Assembly (NCBI GenBank): GCA_021613375.1
Contig: CM038709.1
Location: 33,345,915 to 33,409,914 of the forward strand
Direction of reading: 5' to 3'
Origin: Megaleporinus macrocephalus
Taxonomy: Eukaryota; Chordata; Actinopteri; Characiformes; Anostomidae
Length of the DNA: 64,000 nt
Positions 22,284-35,800 of this stretch are shown in pieces. The number at the start of each line of letters is the position of its first letter. Positions within the stretch are counted from its first letter, which is position 1. A program made the translations under genes and the position numbers. The notes under the pieces were generated by a model. The model saw nothing but the letters and a program-made list of their open reading frames with translations, made no database searches and was not told the origin of the DNA.

Positions 22284-25200
22284 CCACCATAGCCTAGTCA
22301 CTCTGCGTAGTGCCCTGGAGGTGGTAAACAAGTATGCCTTTCTCACCTCCCAGTATCCCCTGCTGCTGCACTTGTGTCAGCGTTGCTCTCCTGGCCAGCA
22401 GTGTACTCTGGCACAGCATCTCAAAAAGGTGTTTGGGGCAAAGCTGTACAAGCCTGAAGCCCTGCCGGTCAGTCTTGGGGGTCGTGCTACCACACTTCCA
22501 TCCCCTGAGCAGCTGAAAGGAAGAGTGCTTCTAGTGGGCAAGAAGCTACCTCCAGAAGAGGAGGGCTCTGAAGGAGAAGTTTCTGAGGAAGATGAGGAGA
22601 TCGGTGGCGGAGGCCCTTTGGCTGGTCGTCGGATGACCATTCCAGGAGAGGAGGAGCTAGGGGTTGTCTTAGTTGTGCCCCCACCCCCTCAGCCAAGAAG
22701 ACTCCGCTTGCGCAGGGAACTGTCTGATTTAGTTGCGGTGGCACGCATGGGTAGCCGTAACTTCTACACTCATCGGACCAACGCACAGCAGTCCCAGCAG
22801 CACTCTCCACCCTCCACCCCTTCCACTCCCAGCACCCCAGTTCCCCCAGATCCCCCTTATTGGATGCTGTGCTCTCTGGGTGAGGGCGAGGCAGGCCGGC
22901 TTGCTAGTGAAAGCCCTGAGGAGCTGGTGAGCTTCACCAAGCGTTATCTAACACGGGTCCGGCCCAGCTCTGTTCGATTGGACTCCAGCAACCCCAACCC
23001 GCAAGGCTACTGGAAAGGAGGCGTGCAGCTGGTGGCGCTCAACCAGCAGACGCCGGGTGCCATGCTGGACCTCAGCCGGGGGCGCTTTGCACAGAATGGA
23101 GGCTGTGGCTATGTGCTCAGGCCGGCCGTCATGCGAGACGAGGTCTCATACTTCAGTGCTCAGTCACAGGGCTGTGTGCCTGGGGTGCCCCCGCAAACTC
23201 TCAGGGTGAAGGTCATTAGTGCCCACAGCCTGCCCAAACCACAGGGATCTGGGGCGAAGGGTGAAGTCATTGATCCATATGTGGTGCTGGAGCTGCACGG
23301 TGTGCCAGCTGACTGTGCCGAGCAGAGAACTCGCACTGCTGCCCAGAATCAGGATGACCCGCTCTTCGACGAGACCTTTGAGTTTCAGGTGAGAGAGACA
23401 AGTTGGCTCTATGCATGCTAAACAGAACATTTCTACAGTGCTTATTTAAAAGCTCAGCCTGACAAGAGGGATTTTGCAGTCAAGCTGTTTGATTTTTAAG
23501 TGGGATTAGGAATCGCACAGGCTCATAATTATAAGTAGACAAAACGCGCCAGCAGAGAAGAAACAGATTACCACAGGTTCGTTTCCATTTTGATTACTGT
23601 AGGCTCAAAATACTGTTTTTCATTAGAAATGGAAAAGTAAGTCGGTCTTACTGTTAAAATATGATGTCTACATGTATAATGTCACTTGAAAGATAGATAT
23701 TTTGGCAGAACTAGGACCCAATAGGTGTGCAAAGTTGGGCAGAGCCTCAGTGAGTGCCACTCTTTGTGCACTCTCACGTTTTTTAATTTGTGAATATCAG
23801 TCCACGAGAGAACCAGCCAAGCGAGTGATGTGACCATGCACACACTGACACACTACAGTATGCATTATTTACTTAGCACTGATTGCTCTAAAGAGTATCG
23901 TTGTGCAGACCTGCACACACTTTCAGTATCTTACCTTTGATTATCCACAGTTTTCCATTAAAACACAGCACCACACGTCGGGGACCCAACTCCGTAACCT
24001 TGGCTTTTAAAAACATTTCACAAAGTCAAAAAGCATGCTACTGGAACCTATTGCTGAAAGCTGAGACAATGTCATGTTAAAGTGTGACAATAACATAAAT
24101 ATTATTGCTCAGCCACGTCTTGGCATAAACAATTAAAGCAGATCTGAGTGAGTGCCAGAAAATGGCTGAAGGCCAAAGCAGCTCTGAGCTCTGACACAAG
24201 ACAGACACTGACTGTAGCTCTAAAGCTGTGGCCAAATATCTATAGAGAGGATGCCTGGAGTCACCTGTCTCCTCTACCCTCTGCCAAGTGCTCATCTAAA
24301 ACTGAAGGTAGATTACCGAGCTGTACATTTACTTACATAAACAGGGCAGAGGTGACAGTTTTAAATATGACAAAATAGTATTTTCTGCTCCTGTGTTTAT
24401 TTCCCCTTGGAGCTTAAAATTGCCAAAATGTACATCAAATCTCTTACACAGCAGGATTTTTGTTCATTCATGAATTTTATTATTCTTCAGTATCTATGAT
24501 AAATGATTTGGTAACCACTATGAAACCACTACGAGATCTGTGAAAATGGGACTAAATGAAACACCTGAATTCAATAAATAAGACTCCATATAATGTATGT
24601 GGGGATATAAAACACAAGCAATGAACGTTACTGCTAACCTGTGTGGCAAACCACAATGAGGTCATTGGACAAGACCTGTCATTAAGGATTCAGTATAATG
24701 ACGCAGGTGTAGGTGCAATTGAACACAGCTCTTCTCAGATCTGTAATTAGGGAAGGGTGCCATCAAAACTTAATGGCCTGCTACTGCTAACACTGCACCG
24801 TCAGATCGTAGTTCAAGCCTGGTGTCTAGATCACTCACTGGCCCTCTCCTCACATGCGGCGCCAATTTCTCCGCACCCTTTTTCAACAGACCTGACCTTT
24901 CTTTTAGATAGACCTAATTATGCTAGCTTTCCAAACTTAGCATGCTATAATTAAGAGATGCATATGAGGTCAGCCTTTCCCTGCTGGTGATTTAGAGGGG
25001 CCTGCTTTACCTGTGTGTTTTCGTAGGGTTTTGGATGCTCACTTATACTCCTACATACATATAGACCTGTACCAGCAACAGGGTCAGAAATTACAAAACC
25101 AACAAAATAATAGCAAGAATGTTTTTTTTTTGCTTTGGGAAAATGCTATTTTAAGATGGTTCATGGCAAGTTGAAGCATAATCTCTTAAATCTTATAAAT

Positions 25201-26772
25201 TAATAAATAAAAGATCAATAAAAGATAAATAAAAGAACAATTTTTGTAAAAGCTGGTATATGATGGTATACCATCATATTTATGTTGGCTATGAAACTGT
25301 AGTTAATCTAGTATTAAAGAAGATAATTGCAAATGTCACACAAACTGTCTGATTCCTTCTTCTCTGAAATTATTTCACCTGGAGACAGTTGAAACAGTCA
25401 GTTTTGATGTATGGGAGCTGAAAATTGAATTTACCTGTATTTTTCTCAAGACCTGCAGCTCTCTTGTGTCTGCAACCTGATGCTGTAAAAAGCTTTTAAT
25501 TTACTGCTTATTTACTTATAATGGAGCTGTTGTTTTCCATTCTGTTCAGAATTATGCAGAGCGAAGCAACATACAGACATAGCACACATTTGCAAAGGTT
25601 AACTATTTGTGGCATCCCGTGGAATATTAAAAGACAAAAAGATAAAAGATATATTGATACGTCAGAACACAGGAAACTGTGTTTGCTTGCAGTTTTCAGA
25701 GTTGTGAGCGCTTGTGTCAAGCCTACCACAAAGTGTGTTTAAATACAATAACCGTTTGTGTTTGCACGCAGGAGAGTTTGCCCTCTGCATTTAACCCACC
25801 CATGCAGTGAAACATACCAACACACACACAGGCAGTAAGCACACTTGCTCAAGGTGGTGGGCAGCCCTTCCCACAGCACCCAGGGGCAGTTAAGGGGTTG
25901 GATGCTTTGCTCAAGTGAACTTCAGTCATGTCCTGGTGGTTCAGGGGATTAAACCGGCAACCTTCTGGTCACAGGGCTGGTTCTCTAAACTCTAGTCCAC
26001 AGCTGCTCTGCAAAGAGCCTGGAGATGCAGGGTATGGAACCATGGACCTTAGACATGCAAAGCATGCGCTCTACCACTGAGCTACATCCCCCTTTCCTCT
26101 CTTTATTTATAAACACCAGAAGTTTTTGATTTTTTTTTCATTTTCATAGTTTATTTCATTGTAATTTGCTGAGTGGATTCTGGCATGCAATAAATAAGGC
26201 CTACTGCACAAGCAGAGGCTGTTGATAACTTGCAAGCTCTCACGAGCTGTATGCATATGTATGCATATCCTAAATATTTGTTAAATATATATTTAGAATT
26301 TTGAAGGTGAGAATATTGATGATGTTTTATACATTGCATGACATAAATGTAAGACACATTGAATGAATGCGAACCATTACTGGGGGCTGGCACATGCCTA
26401 CAAATACCTCTGGGCTGTTAATTGGAGGTGCTTCATTCACAGTATCTAAACCCAGTACAGGTCATTTGTAGGAATTAACAACTTTTTATTGTGGAATGGA
26501 ATGTGACTCCCGCTATTTCACACTTAAATCACACTACTCTTTCTTTGCTATTTCACACTTACACCACATTACTCTTTCTTTGCTACTTCACACTTACACC
26601 ATAGTACTCTCTCATTGCTACTTCACACTTACACCATGCTGCTCTGTTTTCCTCACTGGAGACCCAATGCCACTTGTTGATGAAGTCCTGGCCTTTTGAC
26701 TAGCGGCTGTTGCATCACAATTATAAGTCACAAGAGACTGTACACCTAACAGATGGAGGCTGTAGTGCACAC

Positions 26773-26834
<62 letters not shown>

Positions 26835-29800
26835 GGAGGAGCTAGTGCATTGCTTCTGGTGCCGTATGATAGATGATTACTGCCTATTTCCTTTGCTGTG
26901 GCACATTCATCATAGAGATGCAGGTACCCCTAACAACACCAATCTCTCAGCATCTGTGTGTCCTTATTTCTGTATGTATGTGTGCGCGCTGTATAGTCTA
27001 GTCTCCTCCATGCTAATGTATTTACAAGTTTATTTCATGCACCGCTTTTTGTCTTCAAGAGATTACTGTCTGTGATTTACCGTTTGAGGGTGGACTGTTG
27101 AGCTCATGAATCTTTGTTGTGTGATCTTTTTGTCAACAGCCATACATCAGTTTCTCTGAGTCATGAATAAAGTATACATAAATAAGTGTATACAAAGATA
27201 AGTGTTTTTTGAAAGGTGACATTATGCTGCCTTTTAGAGGCTGTATTTTTTAGGGATGACAGTATCAAGCCACATTCAGCATGCCTGCATAATCGGAGAG
27301 TGCAGGTGCTAGACAGACCTGCCTGCAGTCCAGACTTGTCTCCATTTAAAAACTTAAAAAGTACAACAATGAAAGACATACGGTTGCATGTCTAGAGATT
27401 AGCATAATAAATTTCACTGAAGTAGTTTGTGTCTTGGGTGTCTTGAGAAAAGGAGAGGTGATAAACCTGCTCCACTCTTAACTATTTTAGAACATGTTGC
27501 AAGCGTAAAATTTCTAAAGAGTGTATATTTACACTAAAAAAACAGTTGATTTCATATTAATCACTGCTTTGTGTTTCTATTAGTGTTTCATGTACTGTCC
27601 CAACTCTTTTGGAACTGGTGTAGTACAAACACCTCTAATAGACTAATTTATCACTTGTATCATGACTCGTAAACTGAATTGAGAATAAAAACAAATGAGT
27701 GCAGACACGATACTAGTGCAGTCGCTTCCAGAGGTCTGCTGCATTATACAATAAAGAAAATAAACATCCCACCAGGTCTTTGCCATTAGAAAATATCGAT
27801 CATGCCCTGTTGACCCTGCTTTTGGATCAAGATGGCAAGAGGAAACGCAAGAGGACTGGAGTGTGGATGGCAGGAGCCACAAAGACACTGAATAGTGTTT
27901 CACTAGTAACAGTAACATCTACAGTTACATCAATGGAAAGGCATCAGTAAATAGGGGCAGAAGTAGTGATGTAAATTGCACAATGAACGACTGTGACACT
28001 AGAGCATTACTGCATGTGTGTAAAAAAAGAACACAGCAACTATTTCTCTGGTGTCAGTGCATAAAGTGAACTGCAACAGCAACTACATAAAGAGGGATAC
28101 TATAGAACTTCTCCAGTTTAGTTCCACCCATTCCCAATCACACTGAAGTATCATTTATCATAGGTACTGAAGAAGTATCTCAGACTGCTTTCTAAATGAC
28201 TACTCTGTGTGAAGGCACAGTAACAAAAACGGTCTAATTGCAAGACATGAAGAGATGTTGGAAAATAGTCATGGAAAAATAAATAAATGTAACCCCCACA
28301 TTAAAAATGGACTGAAAAGTAAAAGATCAAATACAAGACAAAATATCCCTCTAGTACAGTTTCAGAGACCTTCTAAACTTTTTCCAAGGTGCCCTGAAGC
28401 AAGTGGCCCATTGTCTAACTAAGACAGTTCTTGGTGGTTTTACCTTTAATTTGTCACCCATCTGTGCGTATTAGTCTTGTAATAGTTTCTTACTCATTTC
28501 TTGTAGTCACTGAATAATAGGTATGCTGTTGTAGTGGGCCACATTATTTAAAACTACTATTTATTTATTGGTGTGTGTGTTTTAATTCCTCGCTACACAG
28601 GTGAACATGCCAGAGCTGGCTTTGCTGCGTTTCGTTGTTCTGGATGATGACTACATTGGTGATGACTTTATCGGCCAGTACAGCATTTCCTTTGAGTGTC
28701 TTCAGCCTGGCTACCGGAACGTACCCTTGCTGGGCTTGGCTGGAGACCCCTTACCCCATGCCAGCTTGTTTGTACATGTAGCCATCACAAACCGTCGCAG
28801 CGGGGGTAAAGCCCAGAGACGAGGCCTGTCTGTGAGGAGAGGAGCGCGGCGCGGGAGAGAGTATGTCACCCTGCGAAACACAGGCATTAAAGTGCTGGAC
28901 GACACCTTTCGCCCGGCCAGCGCTCCCCTCAAAGAGGCTGCTGACCTGAGAGAGGATGCACTGGTACGTGTCACTCTGTTACATTCAAATAATGCGTATC
29001 GAGCCCTTTAGTACAGAAGCCACCGTCCTTGCATTTTAATCCATTTCTGTTATTTAACAGTGTCATATCAATGGTGTTTTACTTTAATATGTGGAAATGT
29101 GGAAAAAGCAAACATATGGATAGGAGCCTAGAGCCAGACCTTCAATTTGGGTTATTAATATCAAAAGCAGAAAGTAATTTTAATAATGCCAATTTATTCT
29201 AGCTCCATAGTATGTTAACACTAAGCTAATGCTAGTGCAATTTTATGGCCATAGATATTATATAACAGATATTAACACATTTACCACATGCATATTGCAG
29301 TTTTGTAGTGTCTGTTTTAGTCTACAGAGTACTCATATACAGTAAGCGTATCTGGGACATCCAGAAGGCCAAAGAAAATTGTTCCCATTCGTTTCAAATC
29401 AAAACATGATCTGCGATTCCACTGCCAATTCCTAATTATGCTGTTGGGTAATCTGACGTGTTAGGCTCTTCTGTCTGACTCCTTAAAGCCTGATCAATGG
29501 GAGTGCAAGTTTAGCTATATCTACATAGATACCACAGGCAGAGAATGATCTGAACAGAACATTTTAAGTTTTTAACCCTATGTCTCCAACCTTTTTTTCA
29601 AAGCTTAATCGAATAACAGAATTATTAAAGTGGCAAAGTTTAAATGCAACAAGATACGTGATTCTGGTGACTGCAAATGAAATTTACTACAGACATGTAT
29701 ATGTTTTTACTTCTCAGACAACAGTAGGTGTTTTCTGTGGAGCTAGAAGGCCCTGGGGTTCCCCAGTGATAGAATATAGTTTGTTTTTTTGTTTGCTTTT

Positions 29801-32800
29801 AAAGGCACAATAATAAGCCCTTAGCAATCTGAATTCTGTTCTGAATGTTTGCGTGAGTGCATTGAACAGTAAAAGCAGCCTTGTGCTTCATTTATATAGT
29901 GATAGAAAACACAGTAACGAAAACACAGAAAGCTCCAGTCTCTGCCCACTTGTGTAGGTTGGGTGACCTATTTATAAAAATTTGTGTGAGTGTCCATGTT
30001 GAGTGCCCCCACATTTTCAGCTTACGCCAGCAGAATGTACAAACCTGATGTGATGTAAGGTTTCTTGCCCTTCTGTACTTTGTCACTGATGTGGTGAGTA
30101 TTTGAAGTGATAGTGATGTTTATGTGTGTGTGTGTGTGTGTGTTAAGTGTTTGTGGGATCAGATGCCACCTGGGTTTACTGCGAGGGCAGGTAAATTGCA
30201 TGAGGGAGGAAAGGAAAGGATTGCTACATATCTATAAATACCTCGTACTCCACAGAACTGCTTATCTCAGGCACACACACTCTCTTCATCTCTCTCACTT
30301 TCTCATTCTCTCTCTCTCTCTGTAAAACGCACATACACACAAGCAGTCCTTCAGGTGGGTTATGGTAATAACGTCAGTAGGTGTACGACTCTGCCATGTA
30401 GAAATGCCTCTTGTGTTTGAATGAGGCATCATTGAATTTGCAAATCTGATGAGGCCATAAACTAGGCTAGTCTATAGCTGTTCAAAGCTGAATGGTCCGA
30501 TAAAAGCAGACACCTACATCATTCAGCATAAACACAAACAGCCACTGGTTACATTTGTGATAACACTGTTCTATTATCTATTGTTATCTAACCACAAGCA
30601 AAACGAATAGCTTTCTTAATCATCTTGAGTTTTGTGTATTTGTGGCTTTGTGACATTATCTTATTTCTCAACTGCTGTGAATTGTAACACATCTGTGCTC
30701 TGTTTTCTGTAGAGCGCTGCAGTTGCTTTCAAAGAGCAGTGTGGGCTCCCCCCGGTGGCCAAACTCAAGCAGTGCATCCAGAGCATGGCAACGAGGTTGC
30801 AGGGTCCTGATGGGCCGCCGGGGGCCACACTAATTCTGAAGGATGGTTACCCCTGCCTGGAGCCTCTGGGTAACCTGAATGACACCACACGCAAACTTCT
30901 GAACGCCTATGACACGGTGAATAACACATACATGCACAACGATTTTTAAGGAAGTCTTTTAATGTTGGCAAAAGAGTGTGAAAGGGTAGCCCTGTTGGTC
31001 TTCTGTATAAGTATAAAACTATAAGACAAAGGCTTCTGCCTGTACTCTGCTTTCATTTGGTCTGCATTTGTGCACATTCTCTGAACTCTTATGGATACAA
31101 ACAGAACGAAGCAGTATGACTGGAAATTGTGAGAGCAGTGTAGCCAGCATGGCAAAAAATAAAAATACTGATGGAACTTTCTGAAGCTGTGCGGCTGCCT
31201 GTATAATGTTATACCACTGGGGCACAGGGACAAACCGTTTTTTTGAAGAGTTGGTCCTCGATTGGCCTCATGTTAGTTGATGCCAGAAACTGTTGACTCT
31301 GAACTGCCCTCTAGTGGACGTATTGCTTAACATCCATGCCAATGTAAAGTATGTGGCCACTGACGGTTACAGCTTTTAAAATGGATATATTCATGTACGT
31401 ACTTGAAGAGAGTATAAATGAGCCTTGAGGCAGCATTTCAAAATGAGATCAACTGAGAATTTTGGCTCCATTTACAATCTAATCTGTTTGTATACAGAGT
31501 GTTAAATTCCCTTCTGACTGAAATGAGTGAACATTTTCTAACATGGCCCACGTAAACGGGTAGAGGTGAACTCAACAACTGAAAAGAGATGCAACTCAAT
31601 GCAAGTTATTTATTTTGTCTATTCAGAAGTGGCTGCTTGAATTCTGTGGCTTGTGTTTTGTCTTCGCTTCAGTAGAAAACACATTTACACAGTCTTTACA
31701 AAGAGGCTAGCATAATTAAGGTAGCACGACTATTGGATCCTCACATTGAGCAAGATTGGCACGCAGTCAGCATTTGAAGCACTGCTCTTTACCTATTGTT
31801 ATTGTATCTGACTGGAAAACCCAAGAGTTCCCAAATAGAAGATAAATGCCAGGGGTTTGCTTTCTTTCTCCCCTCGCTATTTTGTACAGCTTAGCTAATT
31901 AAGCATATGAAGTAAGTTAAAGTTAATCAAACCAATGGTTTTTCAGTTCCAAGACCCGTGTGGTCTTTATTTTCTTTTATCAACAGGAATATCATGGATT
32001 GTGGTAAATAATACCACATAAACCTTTCTCAATATAATACCTTATACTATGAAATCAAACGTAATTGAAAAATATGCATTAACATGCTTATCATAACAGT
32101 TCTGCTAAAAGCTCATGAACACTTGCTATCAGTAAATTGTTTTATAGAAGTAGTGTTTTTCTAGACACTTTTGCACCTTTATGAATTCTTTAGTCATTGG
32201 GTTTGTTAATTCAGCTTTAAATCTGTGGGATTTGTTCATTTAGAGATGAGAGTAGTTTTCTAGGGAGACATTGGTAATACTTTGGTAATACATTACAAAA
32301 GAACTGAGATAAAGGTAACTATATTTAATGTAAATGTTTATTCACAGAATTCAGCAGTGGTACAGTGTCTTTTGAAGTTAGTTTTGAGTCAAGTACTGGG
32401 AAACATGTTAAAAAATAGTGTTTGTGGTAATCTGTGGTACAATACACTTGCACATCTACACTGATCAGCCATAAAAAACCCAAACAACCCCAAAAAAAAC
32501 CACATCAAAATCAACCATTGTCCAAATTACATCAGCTTACAGACTGCAGTCCATCTGTTGCTTTGCATACTTTGTTATCCCCTTTCATCCTGTTCTTCAA
32601 TGTTCAGGCCTGGGCTTTTCTGGCCACTGTATGCAATCTTGTATTACTCTCTGGTTTAAAACTATGAACGTGAGCATTTGTATTTGTGCAGTTTTGGCTC
32701 TACTTAATAAGCAGCAACATGAGCAGCGGCTTAGGACTCGGCGGTTGCCAAGAGGCCCCCAACAACATTTGTGTTATTACTGTATCATCGTTTTGTATAG

Positions 32801-35800
32801 AAGTGCAAGCAAATTGGATTTGATCCAGTTATTAGAAAGAATGGCAAGACCATTCAGCCTAAGAAGGACCTGTAAAATACATGGAAATGCACCTTAAACC
32901 ACCTTCAAATAGAGGTCTGGATCTTATTAGCAAAAAATCAGATTTAAGTTTTTGTTGTCCAGACTATCAAAAATCAATCTGGATGCTGTCAGTAAACTCC
33001 AAATACTTGAACTGGCAGTCTGAACAAGACCTTAGAGGGCCGAAAACAGTCTCCCCAACCTTCCCGTGTCCACTCTGGCAGACCAAGCACCAAGTCTCAA
33101 AGTACTGTATTTTATATTTAGGAAGTATAGGCCTCAGGGATTCTCAGGGCCCAAACTAAAAAAAGACACAAGCTCAAAAAAAATTATCCACCCCCAAAAA
33201 GTCCTGCTTAGGCCACCAAACAGCTAGAGCTGTGTACGTGTGTAGAGCTGTAGTTCTCAGTTCTGATCAACTGCAGTGCTTTTACCTGATGGAACACTTT
33301 CACTTCTTAATCTCAGGAAAGGCGACATAGATTTTAAAATGTTGTTATGTTTTTTTTATGAATTATATTAACATATGACGTCTGTAATTTTATGCTGAAT
33401 TTACTTTTTTTTTTAAATAATCAGGTGCTTTAGTAGAGAGAAAACAGGACAGGGGTACTGTGAAATGAGTCACTGTGTGGCTCTTGCTTGCTTGAGCAGG
33501 CATGGTCATTGCTATGACCCCACCTATGGTCAAGCCGTGACCAACAGTGAGATTGGGCTCTCTTTCAAGATGTCTGTCAGACCGAACTCTGGACAATTTT
33601 TAACCAGTAAATCAGCTCAAGATTATGGCATAGTCATTTCTATACTGTCTCGTTTCTGCTGGCTTGATCGTTAAATGCTTCATCATTACTGCACTGCGCG
33701 CTTCTACACTTGTTCATATCCACACTTGATTACACTGTCATTATCCCTGGTGCACTGTTGGCTTGGGGTCTTGTGGTGCATTTGAGAGGGGCAGACAGTT
33801 TTGGCCTAGCTGTCTGGCTTTGTGAGTGTTATAAATATCTTGACTGTGGGAGAGAGCAGGCAGGGTCTCTGCTCACTGTGAAACAAGTACACAGTGTATG
33901 TGTGTCTGTGTCTGTGTGTGTGATAATCTTATCGTCTGTGTGTTTGTGTCCTTCGCAGATGATCTCGGCCAATAGGCAGCTAATAGAGCATGCGGATAGC
34001 GTACAGGAGAGGATCGCTCAGGTGCAGAAAGAAGGTGGGTCAAGGATGGAGGAAGAAAGGATATTAATTTGGAAAAGACAGTGGAGAGTGATGCTGCTTT
34101 ATCACTTTGCAGAATGTAATTTCCTAAAAGGGTGATATTGGTACTGTGAACAGTGTTTATTTAGCAGCTGATCTTATTCATTTCATTAAAACCAAGTGTC
34201 TGTGTAATTACCATTTTTCAATATAAGTACATTACCAATCAAATGCTTGGAATTACTTTTCATATTAGTAGTTTTTGTTGTATATTTAAATATTATAATC
34301 TAGAGCCTCACAGTGGCTATTGAACAAGAAGTTAGTAAATGAGAACTATCTGTTAAAGTTATTTCTACTGAATCATTTTACATTTTTTAATAATTCAATT
34401 TATGTTTCATGCAGGTGTTATATAGTATCGTACAGTCATTCTGGAAACAGCTTTCTAACAATTATTTGAAACCTGTGAATTTGTTCATTGCTAGCATCAT
34501 TTTATACATACAGAGGGGTCTAAAGGTCTGAGATTATTCTATTCTGTTTTACATACTTTAGTTGAGTTATATCACTTCTACTTACATTTAAGGTTAAGAT
34601 TTCTGGTTTGGGGAGTCACACATGCGAGGCAGACACAAATGGTCAGTTACACAGTCACAAGCACATCCTTTTACAACAGCTTTACAACAGCTCAATCAAA
34701 GAATCTGTTTTGGATCCTGTTTTACATCTAGTAGATAATGGTTAACTCATGTGTTAAGCGATTAAGCGAGACTGCTGGAACACAGCACTTAATTCAGCAC
34801 GCTTCATTTGATGCCAAAAGAACAAATTAGGACAATTCAGAGACTTTGTTTTCTGTTTTAGATTCTTTACTAATTTAATACAAAGGTACAAATTAACCTG
34901 CATAACAATTAAAGTGAAAGGCAGAATTTTAACAGGAATTTCAAAAAATGTCCATATTTGTATTAATGACAGCGTTCACTCAGGCTCCACAAGTTTATGC
35001 AAAAGTCTCTGATGCGTAGCTCAGATGTATGTAAATGAGTTATCAGATTTCAGTTGTTTTAACATTGCTGTCATCAAAGGTGTTTATTGGCCTAAAAATA
35101 GAGGAACCTTTCAGATTTCCTTTTTCTTTCTTACTTGTCATATATTATAAAACTGCTTGACATAAGCAACAAAATAAATATGAATGGTGGTGTTTGATTC
35201 ATTATAGTAAATGACTGTTATTGTGTTATCGCAGTGATGATTAGTAAAGGTACACCTGCTTGTGTTCTGAACTGATGTGGCCCAATGTCATTGTACTGTC
35301 TCTCCGCCTGCTGTCACTGAAAAGGCTTATCCTCAATAAGCAGATGGAGATAAACATTGGGACATCATAGCTTTCCCTGTTTCCACACACACACTCATGC
35401 ACACACACAAATGACATGACATTTCTCATTAAGCTGGACTTATCTCCTTTGTATCCTTGTGGGCAAATGAACTATGTCAAAAAAAAGGCTGGAGGGAGAT
35501 GGAATGTTGTGTGTGTCCATGTCCTTATGAGGGTGAAACAGAACAGAACAGGATGAGCACCACACGGCAGTTCTGGAACGAGAGAGAAAATGAGGGAGGC
35601 AAAAGGGCAGCTTAGAAATAAATCAAAAACTGAGGGGAGACGAAAACTCAGCAGAAAATTAAAAATTCTGAAATATTAGCTGTTATTTCTCACACAATAT
35701 ACAAATACAAATACAAACTCAGTGAACATAATCTGGTACCACAAGAGCATCAGTGCACTAATGGCATAGATTCTGTAAGAGTCTGGGACTGTGTTAGAGG

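Larger units (their letters stand above)
23389..28600 (+). other. Intron with otophysan repeat, tRNA-Ala-like sequence and minisatellite
   Basis: 5212 bp, donor gtgaga, acceptor gctacacag. It contains a teleost interspersed repeat (about 25755-26010), a tRNA-Ala-like sequence (26020-26091), a 35-bp minisatellite (26512-26651) and an (AC)n tract (about 26767-26831). A GC-richer block at about 24830-25020 looks less repetitive and could be a conserved element. Nothing was recognised at 23400-24720 or 26840-28590. Confidence 0.8.

Noticed and set aside
28601..28603. GTG as a possible start codon
   Set aside because: It follows a splice acceptor and encodes an internal Val in the C2 domain.
34035..34135. 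Continuation of the open frame after the exon ending at 34034
   Set aside because: A gtgggt donor at 34035 and the split Gly codon completed at 36324 restore the family sequence. The extension matches nothing.
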